Positions 9,734 to 18,639 of a DNA stretch of 64,000 nucleotides are shown here, piece by piece. The notes below the pieces were generated by a model. It saw only the letters and a list, made by a program, of their open reading frames with translations. It was not told the origin of the DNA and searched no databases. The DNA comes from Rahnella victoriana (lineage in GTDB: Bacteria > Pseudomonadota > Gammaproteobacteria > Enterobacterales > Enterobacteriaceae): NCBI RefSeq assembly GCF_004330295.1, contig NZ_SJOJ01000002.1, positions 62,001 to 126,000 of the forward strand, read 5' to 3'. Made by a program: the position numbers and the translations under genes. Each line of letters opens with the position of its first letter. Position 1 is the stretch's first letter.

Positions 9734-11698
9734 ATGCGTCTGTTCATTGCCGAAAAACCCAGCCTTGCCCGCGCCATCGCGGATGTCCTGCCGAAACCTC
9801 ATCGTCGCGGCGACGGTTATATTGCCTGTGGTAACGATCAGGTGGTGACCTGGTGCGTCGGTCACTTACTCGAACAGGCGCAGCCCGACGCCTACGACAG
9901 CCGCTTTGCGCGCTGGTCGCTGGCCGATCTGCCGATCATTCCGGAAAAGTGGCAACTTCAGCCGCGCTCTTCTGTCGCCAAACAACTCAACGTCATCAAA
10001 CGTTTGCTGCTCGAAGCGACGCAGGTCGTCCACGCCGGTGACCCGGATCGCGAAGGGCAACTTCTGGTGGATGAAGTGCTCGATTACCTCGAACTGACGC
10101 CGGAAAAACGGCAGGCGACCCAACGCTGCCTGATTAACGATCTTAACCCGCAGGCCGTCGAACGTGCCATTGACCGCCTGCGTGACAACCGCGACTTTAT
10201 TCCGCTGTGTGTGTCCGCGCTGGCCCGTGCCCGCGCCGACTGGCTGTATGGCATCAACATGACCCGCGCCTACACCATTCTCGGGCGTAATGCCGGTTAC
10301 AACGGCGTGCTGTCCGTTGGCCGCGTGCAAACGCCGGTGCTCGGGCTGGTGGTGCGGCGTGATGAAGACATCGAAAACTTCATCCCGAAAGATTTCTTTG
10401 AAGTGAAAGCGCATATCGTGACGCCTGCCGAAGAGCGTTTTGTGGCGCTGTGGCAGCCGAGCGATTCCTGCGAGCCGTATCAGGATGAAGAAGGGCGTTT
10501 GCTGCACCGTCCGCTGGCCGATCATGTGGTGGCGCGCATTGCCGGGCAACCGGCGATGGTCACCGGCTATAATGATAAACGTGAGAACGACATCGCGCCG
10601 CTGCCGTTTTCGCTCTCCACTTTGCAGATTGAAGGCTCGAAAGCCTTTGGTCTCAGCGCCCAGCAGATCCTCGATATCTGCCAGAAATTATACGAAACGC
10701 ACAAATTGATTACGTATCCGCGTTCGGATAGCCGATACCTGCCAGAGGAGCATTTTGCCGGGCGTCATGCCGTCATCAACGCCATCGGCATTCACCGGCC
10801 TGATCTGATGCCGCAACCGGTGGTGGATACCGATATACGCAACCGGTGCTGGGACGACAAAAAGGTGGATGCGCACCATGCGATTATCCCGACGGCGCGC
10901 AGCAGCAACGTCAACCTGACCGACGATGAACGCAAGATTTATGGTCTGGTGGCGCGACAATATCTGATGCAATTCTGCCCTGATGCGGTTTACCGCAAAT
11001 GCGTGATCGACCTGGATATCGCGGGCGGTAAATTTATCGCCAAGGCGCGTTTTCTGGCCGAAGCGGGCTGGCGCACCTTACTGGGCAGTAAAGAACGCGA
11101 CGAGGAAAACGAAGGCACGCCGCTGCCGGTGGTCGCCAAAGGTGACGAACTGCTGTGTGAACGCGGGGAAGTGGTTGAACGTCAGACTCAGCCGCCACGG
11201 CCTTTTACCGACGCCACATTGCTTTCAGCCATGACCGGTATTGCGCGTTTTGTGCAGGATAAAGAGTTGAAAAAAATTCTGCGCGCGACCGACGGGCTGG
11301 GTACGGAGGCCACACGTGCCGGGATTATCGAGTTGCTGTTCCGCCGCGAATTTTTGTATAAAAAAGGGCGCTACATTCATTCCAGCGACACCGGCCGCGC
11401 GCTGATCCATTCGCTGCCGGACATTGCCGCGCGCCCTGATATGACCGCTGACTGGGAATCCACGCTGACGCGTATCAGTGAAAAGAGCTGCCGTTATCAG
11501 GACTTTATGCAACCGCTGGTCGCCACGTTGCAGAATCTCATCATACAGGCCAAAACGAACCGCGTGTCTTCGGCTTTCCGCAGCCTGCCTTCCAAACCGG
11601 CGGGGGGCGCAGCGAAAAGCAAAAGCGCCCCTAAACGACGCAAAGCGAGCACCAAAGGGAAGGAAGCAAACAGTGATGAAAAACGTATTGATGAATAA
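9734..11698 (+). CDS. topB: DNA topoisomerase III
   Basis: A 654-residue type IA topoisomerase that passes single strands and decatenates replication intermediates. The N-terminal TOPRIM domain has [16 protein letters not shown] and AGDPDREGQ. The catalytic tyrosine is Y328 in [10 protein letters not shown], the same number as in E. coli TopB. The C-terminal tail is basic ([14 protein letters not shown]). The frame also has an ATG two codons upstream, but [10 protein letters not shown] at 9734 is the conserved start. The last 23 bp overlap the start of ynjH. Confidence 0.96.
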   Translation: MRLFIAEKPSLARAIADVLPKPHRRGDGYIACGNDQVVTWCVGHLLEQAQPDAYDSRFARWSLADLPIIPEKWQLQPRSSVAKQLNVIKRLLLEATQVVHAGDPDREGQLLVDEVLDYLELTPEKRQATQRCLINDLNPQAVERAIDRLRDNRDFIPLCVSALARARADWLYGINMTRAYTILGRNAGYNGVLSVGRVQTPVLGLVVRRDEDIENFIPKDFFEVKAHIVTPAEERFVALWQPSDSCEPYQDEEGRLLHRPLADHVVARIAGQPAMVTGYNDKRENDIAPLPFSLSTLQIEGSKAFGLSAQQILDICQKLYETHKLITYPRSDSRYLPEEHFAGRHAVINAIGIHRPDLMPQPVVDTDIRNRCWDDKKVDAHHAIIPTARSSNVNLTDDERKIYGLVARQYLMQFCPDAVYRKCVIDLDIAGGKFIAKARFLAEAGWRTLLGSKERDEENEGTPLPVVAKGDELLCERGEVVERQTQPPRPFTDATLLSAMTGIARFVQDKELKKILRATDGLGTEATRAGIIELLFRREFLYKKGRYIHSSDTGRALIHSLPDIAARPDMTADWESTLTRISEKSCRYQDFMQPLVATLQNLIIQAKTNRVSSAFRSLPSKPAGGAAKSKSAPKRRKASTKGKEANSDEKRIDE

Positions 11699-11990
11699 CC
11701 TGCTGATGGCATTGCTGGCAGGCTGCGCGCTGCTGGCGGTACCGGCCATGGCGAACCGCAGCAATATTGGCAACGGTGCGGATGTCGTGGTGCCGTTGCC
11801 GCCGCAGATCTGGGAGAACAGCGGCAACAACAATAACAGCGCGCCGACCTGCCACAATTGCTGTATCTACAACAATCAGAGTTACAGCGAGGGGGCGGTG
11901 GTCACCGCTGACAGCGTGGTATTACAGTGCTCACGCGATCCGAATGTGGTGGGTACCAATGAACTCAAATGGGAAGTGTTAAAGAAATAA
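11676..11990 (+). CDS. ynjH: Secreted DUF1496 protein YnjH
   Basis: A 104-residue exported protein with a signal peptide ending AVPAMA (residue 26), then [12 protein letters not shown], a cysteine cluster [18 protein letters not shown] and LQCSRD. This is the pattern of E. coli YnjH (DUF1496), of unknown function. The ATG at 11676 lies inside the 3' end of topB in another frame, with AAGGGAAGGAAG shortly before it, so translation is probably coupled to topB. In E. coli ynjH neighbours nudG, as here, while the intervening gdhA is absent. Confidence 0.88.
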   Translation: MKNVLMNNLLMALLAGCALLAVPAMANRSNIGNGADVVVPLPPQIWENSGNNNNSAPTCHNCCIYNNQSYSEGAVVTADSVVLQCSRDPNVVGTNELKWEVLKK

Positions 11991-12019
11991 CGCTTTCTGA
12001 AACGTGACTGAAACGTGAA

Positions 12020-12056
12020 AAAAAGGCGCGGAACGGGAAACCTTCCGCGCCTTTTT
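12020..12056. terminator. Bidirectional terminator, ynjH / nudG
   Basis: A 14-bp stem AAAAAGGCGCGGAA / TTCCGCGCCTTTTT with a 9-base loop, centred between the convergent 3' ends. Confidence 0.9.
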
Positions 12057-12058
12057 AT

Positions 12059-12472
12059 TTACCGCGAGGATGACGGGGTGGATTTCGTCAGATACGCATT
12101 GATCAGCGGAATATCTGCCGGAGCCAGTTCAAACGAACGCACCTCATCCGGCGAAACCCAGCAGTATTCTGAGTGACACTGTAACGTTATCACGCCGCTG
12201 AAGCCGCTGACCCGCCAGCCATGCAAACGGATTAACCGCGCCGGTTGCTGCCTCACGCTGGTGGCGATGAACTCTTCCACCGTCGCCGTAATGCCCATTT
12301 CTTCCTGCAACTCGCGCACCAGTGCGGCGGGCTGAGTTTCTCCGGCTTCGACTTTTCCGCCGGGAAATTCCCACAAACCGGCCTGATCGCCGGACGCATC
12401 CCGACGGGCGAGCAGCAATTTGCCTTCCCGCTCGATCAGGGCGGCGACCACGTCAATCGTCTTCATGGTCAT
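12059..12472 (-). CDS. nudG: CTP pyrophosphohydrolase NudG (Nudix)
   Basis: A 135-137-residue Nudix hydrolase of the NudG/MutT group, which hydrolyses (5-hydroxy-)CTP, 8-oxo-dGTP and similar nucleotides. The Nudix box GGKVEAGETQ...RELQEEMGI and the upstream GLWEFPGGK are intact. Two starts are possible: ATG at 12472, which overlaps the xthA stop by one base (TAATG), or ATG at 12466, which matches the shorter E. coli start (MKxIxVVAA). Either way it is translationally coupled to xthA, pairing nucleotide sanitation with base-excision repair. Confidence 0.9.
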   Translation of the reverse strand: MTMKTIDVVAALIEREGKLLLARRDASGDQAGLWEFPGGKVEAGETQPAALVRELQEEMGITATVEEFIATSVRQQPARLIRLHGWRVSGFSGVITLQCHSEYCWVSPDEVRSFELAPADIPLINAYLTKSTPSSSR

Positions 12473-13281
12473 TATTTCAGGTCGAACGTTGCCCAGATTG
12501 GCGCATGATCAGAAGGCTTTTCCATGGCGCGGATATCGTAATCAATACCGGTTGCGGTACAGCGCGCGGCCAGCGGTGTGCTTGCCATGATCAGATCGAT
12601 ACGCAGCCCCCGGTTTTCATCGAAGCCGCGTGAACGGTAATCAAACCACGAGAATTTGTCGGCAGTTTCAGGGTTCGCGGCGCGGAAGGTATCGATCAGA
12701 CCCCAGCCTTTCAGGCGATCCATCCATTCACGTTCTTCCGGCAGGAAAGAACATTTGCCGGTGCGCAGCCAGCGTTTACGGCTGTCTTCGCCGATACCGA
12801 TATCCAGATCCGTCGGGCTGATATTCACGTCACCCATCACTACTACCGGATTACTCACGGACAAACTGGTGGTCAGGTAATCCTGCAAATCGCGATAAAA
12901 CTTCTCTTTGGCCGGGAACTTGGTCGGATGGTCGCGGCTTTCGCCCTGCGGGAAGTAGCCGTTGATCACCGTCAGAATGCCCTGCGGTGTCTCGATATCG
13001 GTCATGATGATCCGGCGCTGAGACTCTTCGTCATCACCCGGGAAACCACGGCGTACAGCCACCGGTTCCTGCTTCGTCAGCATGGCAACGCCGTAATGGC
13101 CTTTCTGGCCGTGATAAAACACGTGATAACCGTGCTGGCTGACTTCTTCCAGCGGGAACATGTCGTCATGCACCTTGGTTTCCTGCAAACCAATTACGTC
13201 AGGCTGGTGCTGTTCGATAATGGCGGCAAGCTGATGCGGACGTGCGCGCAATCCGTTGATATTAAAGGAGACGAACTTCAT
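12472..13281 (-). CDS. xthA: Exonuclease III
   Basis: A 269-residue Mg-dependent AP endonuclease and 3'-5' exonuclease of base excision repair. Motifs of the EEP fold are present: NINGLRAR at the N terminus, E34 in [19 protein letters not shown], and the C-terminal [10 protein letters not shown] histidine. Length is one residue from E. coli XthA. It is transcribed with nudG downstream and diverges from tyrR. Confidence 0.96.
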   Translation of the reverse strand: MKFVSFNINGLRARPHQLAAIIEQHQPDVIGLQETKVHDDMFPLEEVSQHGYHVFYHGQKGHYGVAMLTKQEPVAVRRGFPGDDEESQRRIIMTDIETPQGILTVINGYFPQGESRDHPTKFPAKEKFYRDLQDYLTTSLSVSNPVVVMGDVNISPTDLDIGIGEDSRKRWLRTGKCSFLPEEREWMDRLKGWGLIDTFRAANPETADKFSWFDYRSRGFDENRGLRIDLIMASTPLAARCTATGIDYDIRAMEKPSDHAPIWATFDLK

Positions 13282-13442
13282 AGTCGGGAACCATTTGGCG
13301 ATGAAATCAGAAGGGCGATAGTAGCAGAAAAAGGGCGAAGTGAGAAACCGGCATCCGCCTGTTGCTGCCAGCAGAAATCACTGTGACAGCGCAAGGCATG
13401 CAGGATCATCATGACAGCCGGATATCTGCCAGCGAATTATTT

Positions 13443-13460
13443 TGTCAACTTTTCGTGACA
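13443..13460. promoter_or_regulatory. Candidate TyrR box upstream of tyrR
   Basis: TGTCAA-CTTTTC-GTGACA matches 9 of 12 positions of the known TyrR box TGTAAA-N6-TTTACA, including the key G and C. It lies 76 bp before the tyrR start. E. coli tyrR is autorepressed, so the position is sensible. Confidence 0.45.
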
Positions 13461-13536
13461 GTCTCTTCTTCCGGTGTACATGAAAGAGTATTATGCCTGC
13501 AGCGATTTCCGCACCGGCAGAAAAAGGTCAACACTG

Positions 13537-15111
13537 ATGCGTCTGGAAGTTTTTTGCGAAGACCGCCTGGGTCTCACCCGTGAACTCCTCGATTTACTGG
13601 TTTTACGCAGTATTGATTTACGCGGGATCGAGATTGCCTCGATCGGCCGCATTTACCTGAATTTTTCCCAACTGGATTTTGATACTTTTCGCGCCCTGAT
13701 GGCTGAAATCCGCCGTATCGATGGCGTGACCGATGTCCGTACCGTGTCTTTCCTGCCTTCCGAACGGGAGCATCGCGCACTGCGCGCGTTACTGGTTTCC
13801 ATGCCGGAACCGGTTTTTTCCATTGATATGAAAGGCAAAGTCGAGCAGGCCAACCCGGCCGCGCTGGCATTGTTTGAACTCGATGAAGACAAAATCCGCA
13901 ATGTAACCGCGGCCAGCTTGATCACCGGTTACAACGTCACGCGCTGGCTGGAAAGCGGCAACGCGCAACCGCATACCGAGCGCATTGTGATCCGCAGTCA
14001 GGATTTCCTGATGGATCTCACGCCGATCCGCATTGATAACGAAGACCAGCAAGGCGAAATCGCCGGTGCCGTGGTGATGCTGAAATCGGCGGCCCGTATG
14101 GGACGTCAGTTGCAGGATCTGACGGTGAACGATGACAGCGAGTTTGACCACATCGTGGCGGTCAGCACGAAAATGCGTCATGTGCTGGATCAGGCACGTA
14201 AACTCGCCATGCTGGATGCGCCGCTGTTGATTGTCGGCGACACCGGCACCGGGAAAGATTTGCTGGCTCACGCCTGCCATCTGCGCAGCGCACGCGGTAA
14301 AAAGCCGTTCCTCGGCCTCAACTGTGCGTCACTGCCGGATGACGTGGTGGAAAGCGAACTGTTCGGCTATGCCGCAGGGGCCTATCCGAATGCCCTTGAG
14401 GGCAAAAAAGGCTTCTTCGAACAGGCTAACGGCGGTTCGGTGCTGCTTGATGAAATCGGTGAGATGTCGCCGAGAATGCAGATCAAACTGCTGCGCTTCC
14501 TCAATGACGGCACTTTCCGTCGCGTGGGTGAAGAGCATGAAGTGAAAGTGGATGTCCGGGTGATGTGCGCCACGCAGAAAAATCTGGTGGAACTGGTGCA
14601 GCGCGGTGAATTCCGTGAAGACTTGTATTACCGCCTGAACGTGCTGAGCCTGACGCTGCCGCCGCTGCGTGACCGTCCTGCGGATGTGATGCCGCTGACC
14701 GAATTGTTTGTGGCGCGCTTCTCTGATGAACAGGGCATGCCGCGTCCGAAACTGTCCCCGCAACTGGCGAATTACCTGACGCATTACGGCTGGCCGGGCA
14801 ATGTCCGTCAGCTGAAAAACGCCATTTATCGTGCGCTGACTCAACTGGAAGGCGGCGAGCTGCGTCCGCAGGATATCGTGCTGCCGGACTTCGACGCCGA
14901 AGTGACGATAGGTGAAGAAGCGCTGAACGGCTCGCTGGACGACATCAGCAAACGTTTCGAACGCTCGGTGCTGACCCGTCTTTACCGCACTTATCCAAGT
15001 ACGCGTAAACTGGCGAAACGTCTGGGCGTGTCGCATACGGCTATCGCCAACAAACTCCGCGAATACGGTCTCAGCAGCCGTCGCGGTGAAACGGGTGAAA
15101 GCGAAGAATAA
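13537..15111 (+). CDS. tyrR: Aromatic amino-acid transcriptional regulator TyrR
   Basis: A 524-residue regulator of aromatic amino-acid synthesis and transport that responds to tyrosine, phenylalanine and ATP. Domains in order: N-terminal ACT domain (LEVFCEDRLGLTRELLDLL), PAS domain (about 80-190), AAA+ domain with Walker A GDTGTGKD and Walker B LLDEIGEM, and a C-terminal Fis-type helix-turn-helix (TRKLAKRLGVSHTAIANKL). The frame extends 21 codons upstream, but the ATG at 13537 gives the conserved MRLEVFCEDR start. Between ESELFG and GKKGFFEQ it has GAYPNAL, a degenerate relic of the sigma-54 contact loop GAFTGA that, as I recall it, E. coli TyrR lacks. Confidence 0.96.
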   Translation: MRLEVFCEDRLGLTRELLDLLVLRSIDLRGIEIASIGRIYLNFSQLDFDTFRALMAEIRRIDGVTDVRTVSFLPSEREHRALRALLVSMPEPVFSIDMKGKVEQANPAALALFELDEDKIRNVTAASLITGYNVTRWLESGNAQPHTERIVIRSQDFLMDLTPIRIDNEDQQGEIAGAVVMLKSAARMGRQLQDLTVNDDSEFDHIVAVSTKMRHVLDQARKLAMLDAPLLIVGDTGTGKDLLAHACHLRSARGKKPFLGLNCASLPDDVVESELFGYAAGAYPNALEGKKGFFEQANGGSVLLDEIGEMSPRMQIKLLRFLNDGTFRRVGEEHEVKVDVRVMCATQKNLVELVQRGEFREDLYYRLNVLSLTLPPLRDRPADVMPLTELFVARFSDEQGMPRPKLSPQLANYLTHYGWPGNVRQLKNAIYRALTQLEGGELRPQDIVLPDFDAEVTIGEEALNGSLDDISKRFERSVLTRLYRTYPSTRKLAKRLGVSHTAIANKLREYGLSSRRGETGESEE

Positions 15112-15140
15112 TTCGCGTCTCAGGAAGAGCGCCCAATAAA

Positions 15141-15171
15141 AAAGCAACGGACTCAGCCGTTGCTTTTTTTT
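15141..15171 (+). terminator. tyrR terminator
   Basis: AAAGCAACGG / CCGTTGCTTT with an ACTCAG loop, then eight T residues (15164-15171). Confidence 0.92.
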
Positions 15172-15195
15172 CATCTGTTGTCTGCTAAGAAGGGA

Positions 15196-15699
15196 TTACT
15201 TCAGCACAGCCAGGGCAGATTCATAGTCAGGCTCGGTGGTGATTTCGTTCACCAGTTCGCTGTACAACACGTTGTCCTGACCATCCAGAACCACTACCGC
15301 ACGGGCAGTCAGACCGGACAACGCGCCGTCGGTGATGCCCACGCCGTATTCAGATTTGAAATCACCGCCACGCAAGGTGGAGAGGGTGATCACGTTAGAC
15401 AACCCTTCCGCGCCGCAGAAACGTGACTGGGCGAAAGGCAGATCAGAAGAGATGCACAGCACAACGGTGTTGTCGATTTCGCCTGCCAGCTGGTTGAATT
15501 TACGCACGGACGTGGCGCAAACGCCGGTATCAATGCTTGGGAAAATGTTCAGGACTTTACGTTTACCCGCAAAGCTGCTCAGGCTGACATCAGAAAGGTC
15601 TTTAGCGACCAGGCTGAAAGGCTTGGCAACGTCGCCTTTCTGAGGGATCTTGCCTGCAACGCTCACCGGGTTGCTCTGAAAGTGTACTGTCTGGGTCAT
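15196..15699 (-). CDS. tpx: Thiol peroxidase Tpx
   Basis: A 167-residue atypical 2-Cys peroxiredoxin that reduces hydrogen peroxide and alkyl hydroperoxides using thioredoxin. The peroxidatic cysteine is C61 in [11 protein letters not shown] and the resolving cysteine C95 in QSRFCGAEG, the same positions as in E. coli. No signal peptide is seen. It lies between tyrR and divergent ycjG as in E. coli. Confidence 0.97.
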   Translation of the reverse strand: MTQTVHFQSNPVSVAGKIPQKGDVAKPFSLVAKDLSDVSLSSFAGKRKVLNIFPSIDTGVCATSVRKFNQLAGEIDNTVVLCISSDLPFAQSRFCGAEGLSNVITLSTLRGGDFKSEYGVGITDGALSGLTARAVVVLDGQDNVLYSELVNEITTEPDYESALAVLK

Positions 15700-15817
15700 G
15701 ATTATTTCCTATTTCCATTGGAGTCAAACGGCTTTCAGTTTAGGGTAACATTTGTAGGTTGGATATATAATAATTGCTAAATAGTTGTATCCATTATGCA
15801 TAACAAAAGGAACTGCT

Positions 15818-16795
15818 ATGAGAAGTGTTCGCTTTTATCCGGAAGCCTGGCCGTTACATACGCCGTTTGTTATTTCCCGTGGCAGCCGCACCGAAGCGCG
15901 GGTGGTGGCGGTCGAAATTGAAGAAAATGGCATCCGTGGCGTCGGGGAATGCACGCCGTATCCACGTTATGACGAAAGTGAAACCTCAGTCATGGCGCAG
16001 ATCGCCAGTGTGGTGACTGCGGTCGAACAGGGCGCCAGCCGCGAACAATTGCAACATTTACTCCCGGCGGGCGCTGCCCGTAATGCGCTGGACTGCGCGC
16101 TGTGGAATCTTGAATCACAGACCCTTGGCCTGAATTTATGGCAACTGACCGGCACTGAACCGCTGCCTTCCATCAGCATGGCGCAAACCGTGAGCATCGG
16201 ATCGCCGGAAGCCATGGCGCAAGCGGCGCTGGCCCTCCAGCAGCAGGGCGCGACGCTGCTGAAAATCAAACTCGATGACCGTCTGATTGCCGAACGGCTG
16301 GTGGCAGTGCGCGCCGCCGTGCCGAACGCCTCGCTGATTGTCGATGCCAATGAAGCCTGGCAAAGCGACGGACTGGTGGCGCGCTGTCAGCTGCTGGCAG
16401 ATCTCGGCATCCTGATGCTGGAACAGCCGCTGCCCGCCGGTGAAGATTCGGCGCTGGAAAACTTTATCCATCCGCTGCCCATTTGCGCTGACGAAAGCTG
16501 CCATACCGTGGAAGGGCTGCCGGCGCTGAAAAACCGCTATGACATGATCAACATTAAGCTGGATAAAACCGGCGGCCTGACCGGCGCGCTGGCGCTGGCC
16601 GTCGCCGCGCGTGAGCAGGGGTTTGAGATCATGCTTGGCTGCATGTTATGCACTTCGCGGGCGGTTCGCGCCGCCTTGCCGCTGACGGCGGGCGCGAAGT
16701 TTATTGATCTCGATGGCCCGACCTGGCTGGCGCAGGATGTGGATCCTGCCCTGAAATTCCATTGCGGCGGCATCGACATCGCCGGTTCAGCCTGA
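15818..16795 (+). CDS. ycjG: L-Ala-D/L-Glu epimerase
   Basis: A 325-residue enolase-superfamily epimerase acting on L-Ala-D-Glu from recycled murein peptides. Catalytic lysines are in KIKLDDR and NIKLDKTGG. Metal ligands are in SLIVDANEAWQ, LEQPLPAGED and ICADESC. An upstream ATG at 15785 is in frame, but AAAGGAACTGCT before the ATG at 15818 and the MRSVRFYPEAWPL start favour the shorter form. The murein-tripeptide binding protein gene mppA follows directly, whereas in E. coli mpaA and other genes come between, so uptake and breakdown of cell-wall peptides are linked here. Confidence 0.93.
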   Translation: MRSVRFYPEAWPLHTPFVISRGSRTEARVVAVEIEENGIRGVGECTPYPRYDESETSVMAQIASVVTAVEQGASREQLQHLLPAGAARNALDCALWNLESQTLGLNLWQLTGTEPLPSISMAQTVSIGSPEAMAQAALALQQQGATLLKIKLDDRLIAERLVAVRAAVPNASLIVDANEAWQSDGLVARCQLLADLGILMLEQPLPAGEDSALENFIHPLPICADESCHTVEGLPALKNRYDMINIKLDKTGGLTGALALAVAAREQGFEIMLGCMLCTSRAVRAALPLTAGAKFIDLDGPTWLAQDVDPALKFHCGGIDIAGSA

Positions 16796-16892
16796 TTTCA
16801 CCCGGCATTTTTTCGCCAAATCCTGCGGTTTTGTGCGCGAAGGCAAATCTGGAATGATTTCTTATAGGGGATTATTCCCGATAATGATAAAA

Positions 16893-16934
16893 CTCCTGAA
16901 TGTTTCAGGGCGTAGCCCTTTGTCTGTTCAGGAG
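16893..16934 (+). promoter_or_regulatory. mppA leader that can hide the ribosome-binding site
   Basis: CTCCTGAA (16893-16900) pairs perfectly with TTCAGGAG (16927-16934), which contains the mppA Shine-Dalgarno AGGAG, five bases before the ATG. The same left arm can instead pair with TTCAGG at 16904-16909 (CCTGAA-TGT-TTCAGG), which would free the ribosome site. A third small hairpin AGGGC-GTA-GCCCT is at 16907-16919. The pairings are seen in the sequence; a regulatory switch is inference. Confidence 0.5.
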
Positions 16935-16939
16935 AATTT

Positions 16940-18574
16940 ATGCCGCAGGGAAAATCATTTCCGCTTTTATCCTCTTCCTTATGCGCTGCGCTGGTGGCGC
17001 TGACTGCCGGTCAGGCTTTCGCTGCGCAGGTGCCAGCCGGTGCGCAACTCGCCGCCAGACAGGAAATTGTCCGCCATATCAAAGATGAACCCGCTTCACT
17101 GGATCCGGCAAAAGTGGTCGGCCTGCCGGAAGCGCAGGTCGCGCGTGACCTGTTCGAAGGGCTGGTGAATCAGGATGCCAGCGGCAAAAGTATTCCGGGC
17201 GTGGCCGAAAGCTGGCAAAACCAGAACAATCAGGTATTCCTGTTCACGATACGCAAAGACGCCCGATGGTCGAATGGCGATCCGGTTACGGCGCAGGATT
17301 TCGTTTACAGCTGGCAGCGTCTGGTCGATCCGAAAGGCTCGTCCTCCGGCGCGTTTTTTGCCGGGCTGGCGGGCATTTCCAATGCCGACGCCATCATCGC
17401 CGGTAAAATGCCGGTGGATAAACTGGGCGTCACCGCCGTCAGCCCGACATTGCTGCGGGTGACACTGGATAAACCGGTGCCTTATTTTGTCAGCCTGCTG
17501 GCGAATTTCAGTCTGTTCCCGGTGCATCAGGCCACCGTTGAAAAATACGGTAACGACTGGACCAAACCGGGCAATCTGGTGGGTAACGGCGCGTATGTGC
17601 TGAAAGACCGCGTGGTCAACGAAAAACTGGTGCTGGAACCCAATCCTCACTACTGGGATCACGCCCGCACGGTGCTGACCAAAGTCACTTTCGTGCCGAT
17701 CAACAAAGAGTCGAATGCGACGAAACGCTATCTGGCCGATGATATCGATATCACCGAGTCATTCCCGAAAGATCAGTACCAAAAGCTGCTGCGCGATCTG
17801 CCGGGGCAGGTGTTTACACCCTATCAGCTTGGTACGTACTACTACGCCTTCAATACCCGCCGCGCACCGACCGACGATGCGCGCGTGCGTCAGGCGCTTT
17901 CCCTGAGTATCGACCGTAAAATCATCGCGGAAAAAGTGCTGGGCACCGGCGAGAAACCGGCGTGGCGTTTCACGCCTGACGTGACCAATGGCTTCAAACC
18001 GACCGAAAGTGAGCTGCAACAGTATTCGCAGGAAGAGCTGAATGCGCAGGCAAAAAGCCTGCTGGCGGCGGCGGGTTACAGCCCGGCGAAACCGCTGCGA
18101 CTGACGCTGCTGTACAACACCTCAGAAAGCCATCAGAAAATCGCTATTGCAGTGGCCTCGATGTGGAAAAAGACGCTGGGTGCGGAAGTGAAACTGGTGA
18201 ATCAGGAATGGAAAACCTATATCGACAGCCGCAACACCGGCAATTTTGATGTGATCCGCGCCTCGTGGATCGGCGATTACAATGAAGCCTCTACCTTCCT
18301 GTCACTGCTGACTTCCACCCATAACGGCAACATCAGCAAGTTCAGCAACGCGGAATACGACAAAGTGATCAGCGATGCCAGCCGGGAAACCAGCGACGCC
18401 CGTCGTAATGATGACTACAACAAAGCCGAGCAGATTATCGCCGGTCAGGCACCGATTGCGCCGATTTATCAGTACACCAACGGACGTCTGATTAAACCCT
18501 GGGTGAAAGGCTATCCGATCACCAATCCGGAAGACGTGGCTTACAGTCAGGAAATGTACATCATTAAACACTGA
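16940..18574 (+). CDS. mppA: Periplasmic murein tripeptide-binding protein MppA
   Basis: A 544-residue solute-binding protein of the OppA/DppA family (SBP_bac_5), with a signal peptide ending about AGQAFA (residue 28). Family motifs include EPASLDPAKV, DLFEGLVNQD, RWSNGDPVTAQDFVYSWQR and GNGAYVLKD. E. coli MppA binds L-Ala-D-Glu-mDap and uses the Opp permease, or DppBCDF for heme and ALA. The assignment to MppA rather than OppA rests on the ycjG neighbour and overall similarity; OppA cannot be fully excluded. Translation may be controlled by the leader hairpin. No permease genes are adjacent. Confidence 0.85.
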   Translation: MPQGKSFPLLSSSLCAALVALTAGQAFAAQVPAGAQLAARQEIVRHIKDEPASLDPAKVVGLPEAQVARDLFEGLVNQDASGKSIPGVAESWQNQNNQVFLFTIRKDARWSNGDPVTAQDFVYSWQRLVDPKGSSSGAFFAGLAGISNADAIIAGKMPVDKLGVTAVSPTLLRVTLDKPVPYFVSLLANFSLFPVHQATVEKYGNDWTKPGNLVGNGAYVLKDRVVNEKLVLEPNPHYWDHARTVLTKVTFVPINKESNATKRYLADDIDITESFPKDQYQKLLRDLPGQVFTPYQLGTYYYAFNTRRAPTDDARVRQALSLSIDRKIIAEKVLGTGEKPAWRFTPDVTNGFKPTESELQQYSQEELNAQAKSLLAAAGYSPAKPLRLTLLYNTSESHQKIAIAVASMWKKTLGAEVKLVNQEWKTYIDSRNTGNFDVIRASWIGDYNEASTFLSLLTSTHNGNISKFSNAEYDKVISDASRETSDARRNDDYNKAEQIIAGQAPIAPIYQYTNGRLIKPWVKGYPITNPEDVAYSQEMYIIKH

Positions 18575-18588
18575 TCTCACTGAGACGA

Positions 18589-18624
18589 AAAAGCGCCCGC
18601 GGAGTGAAAACCGCGGGCGCTTTT
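18589..18624. terminator. Bidirectional terminator, mppA / MFS gene
   Basis: A 14-bp stem AAAAGCGCCCGCGG / CCGCGGGCGCTTTT with an AGTGAAAA loop between convergent genes. Confidence 0.9.
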
Positions 18625-18639
18625 GTTTTATCTCAACAC

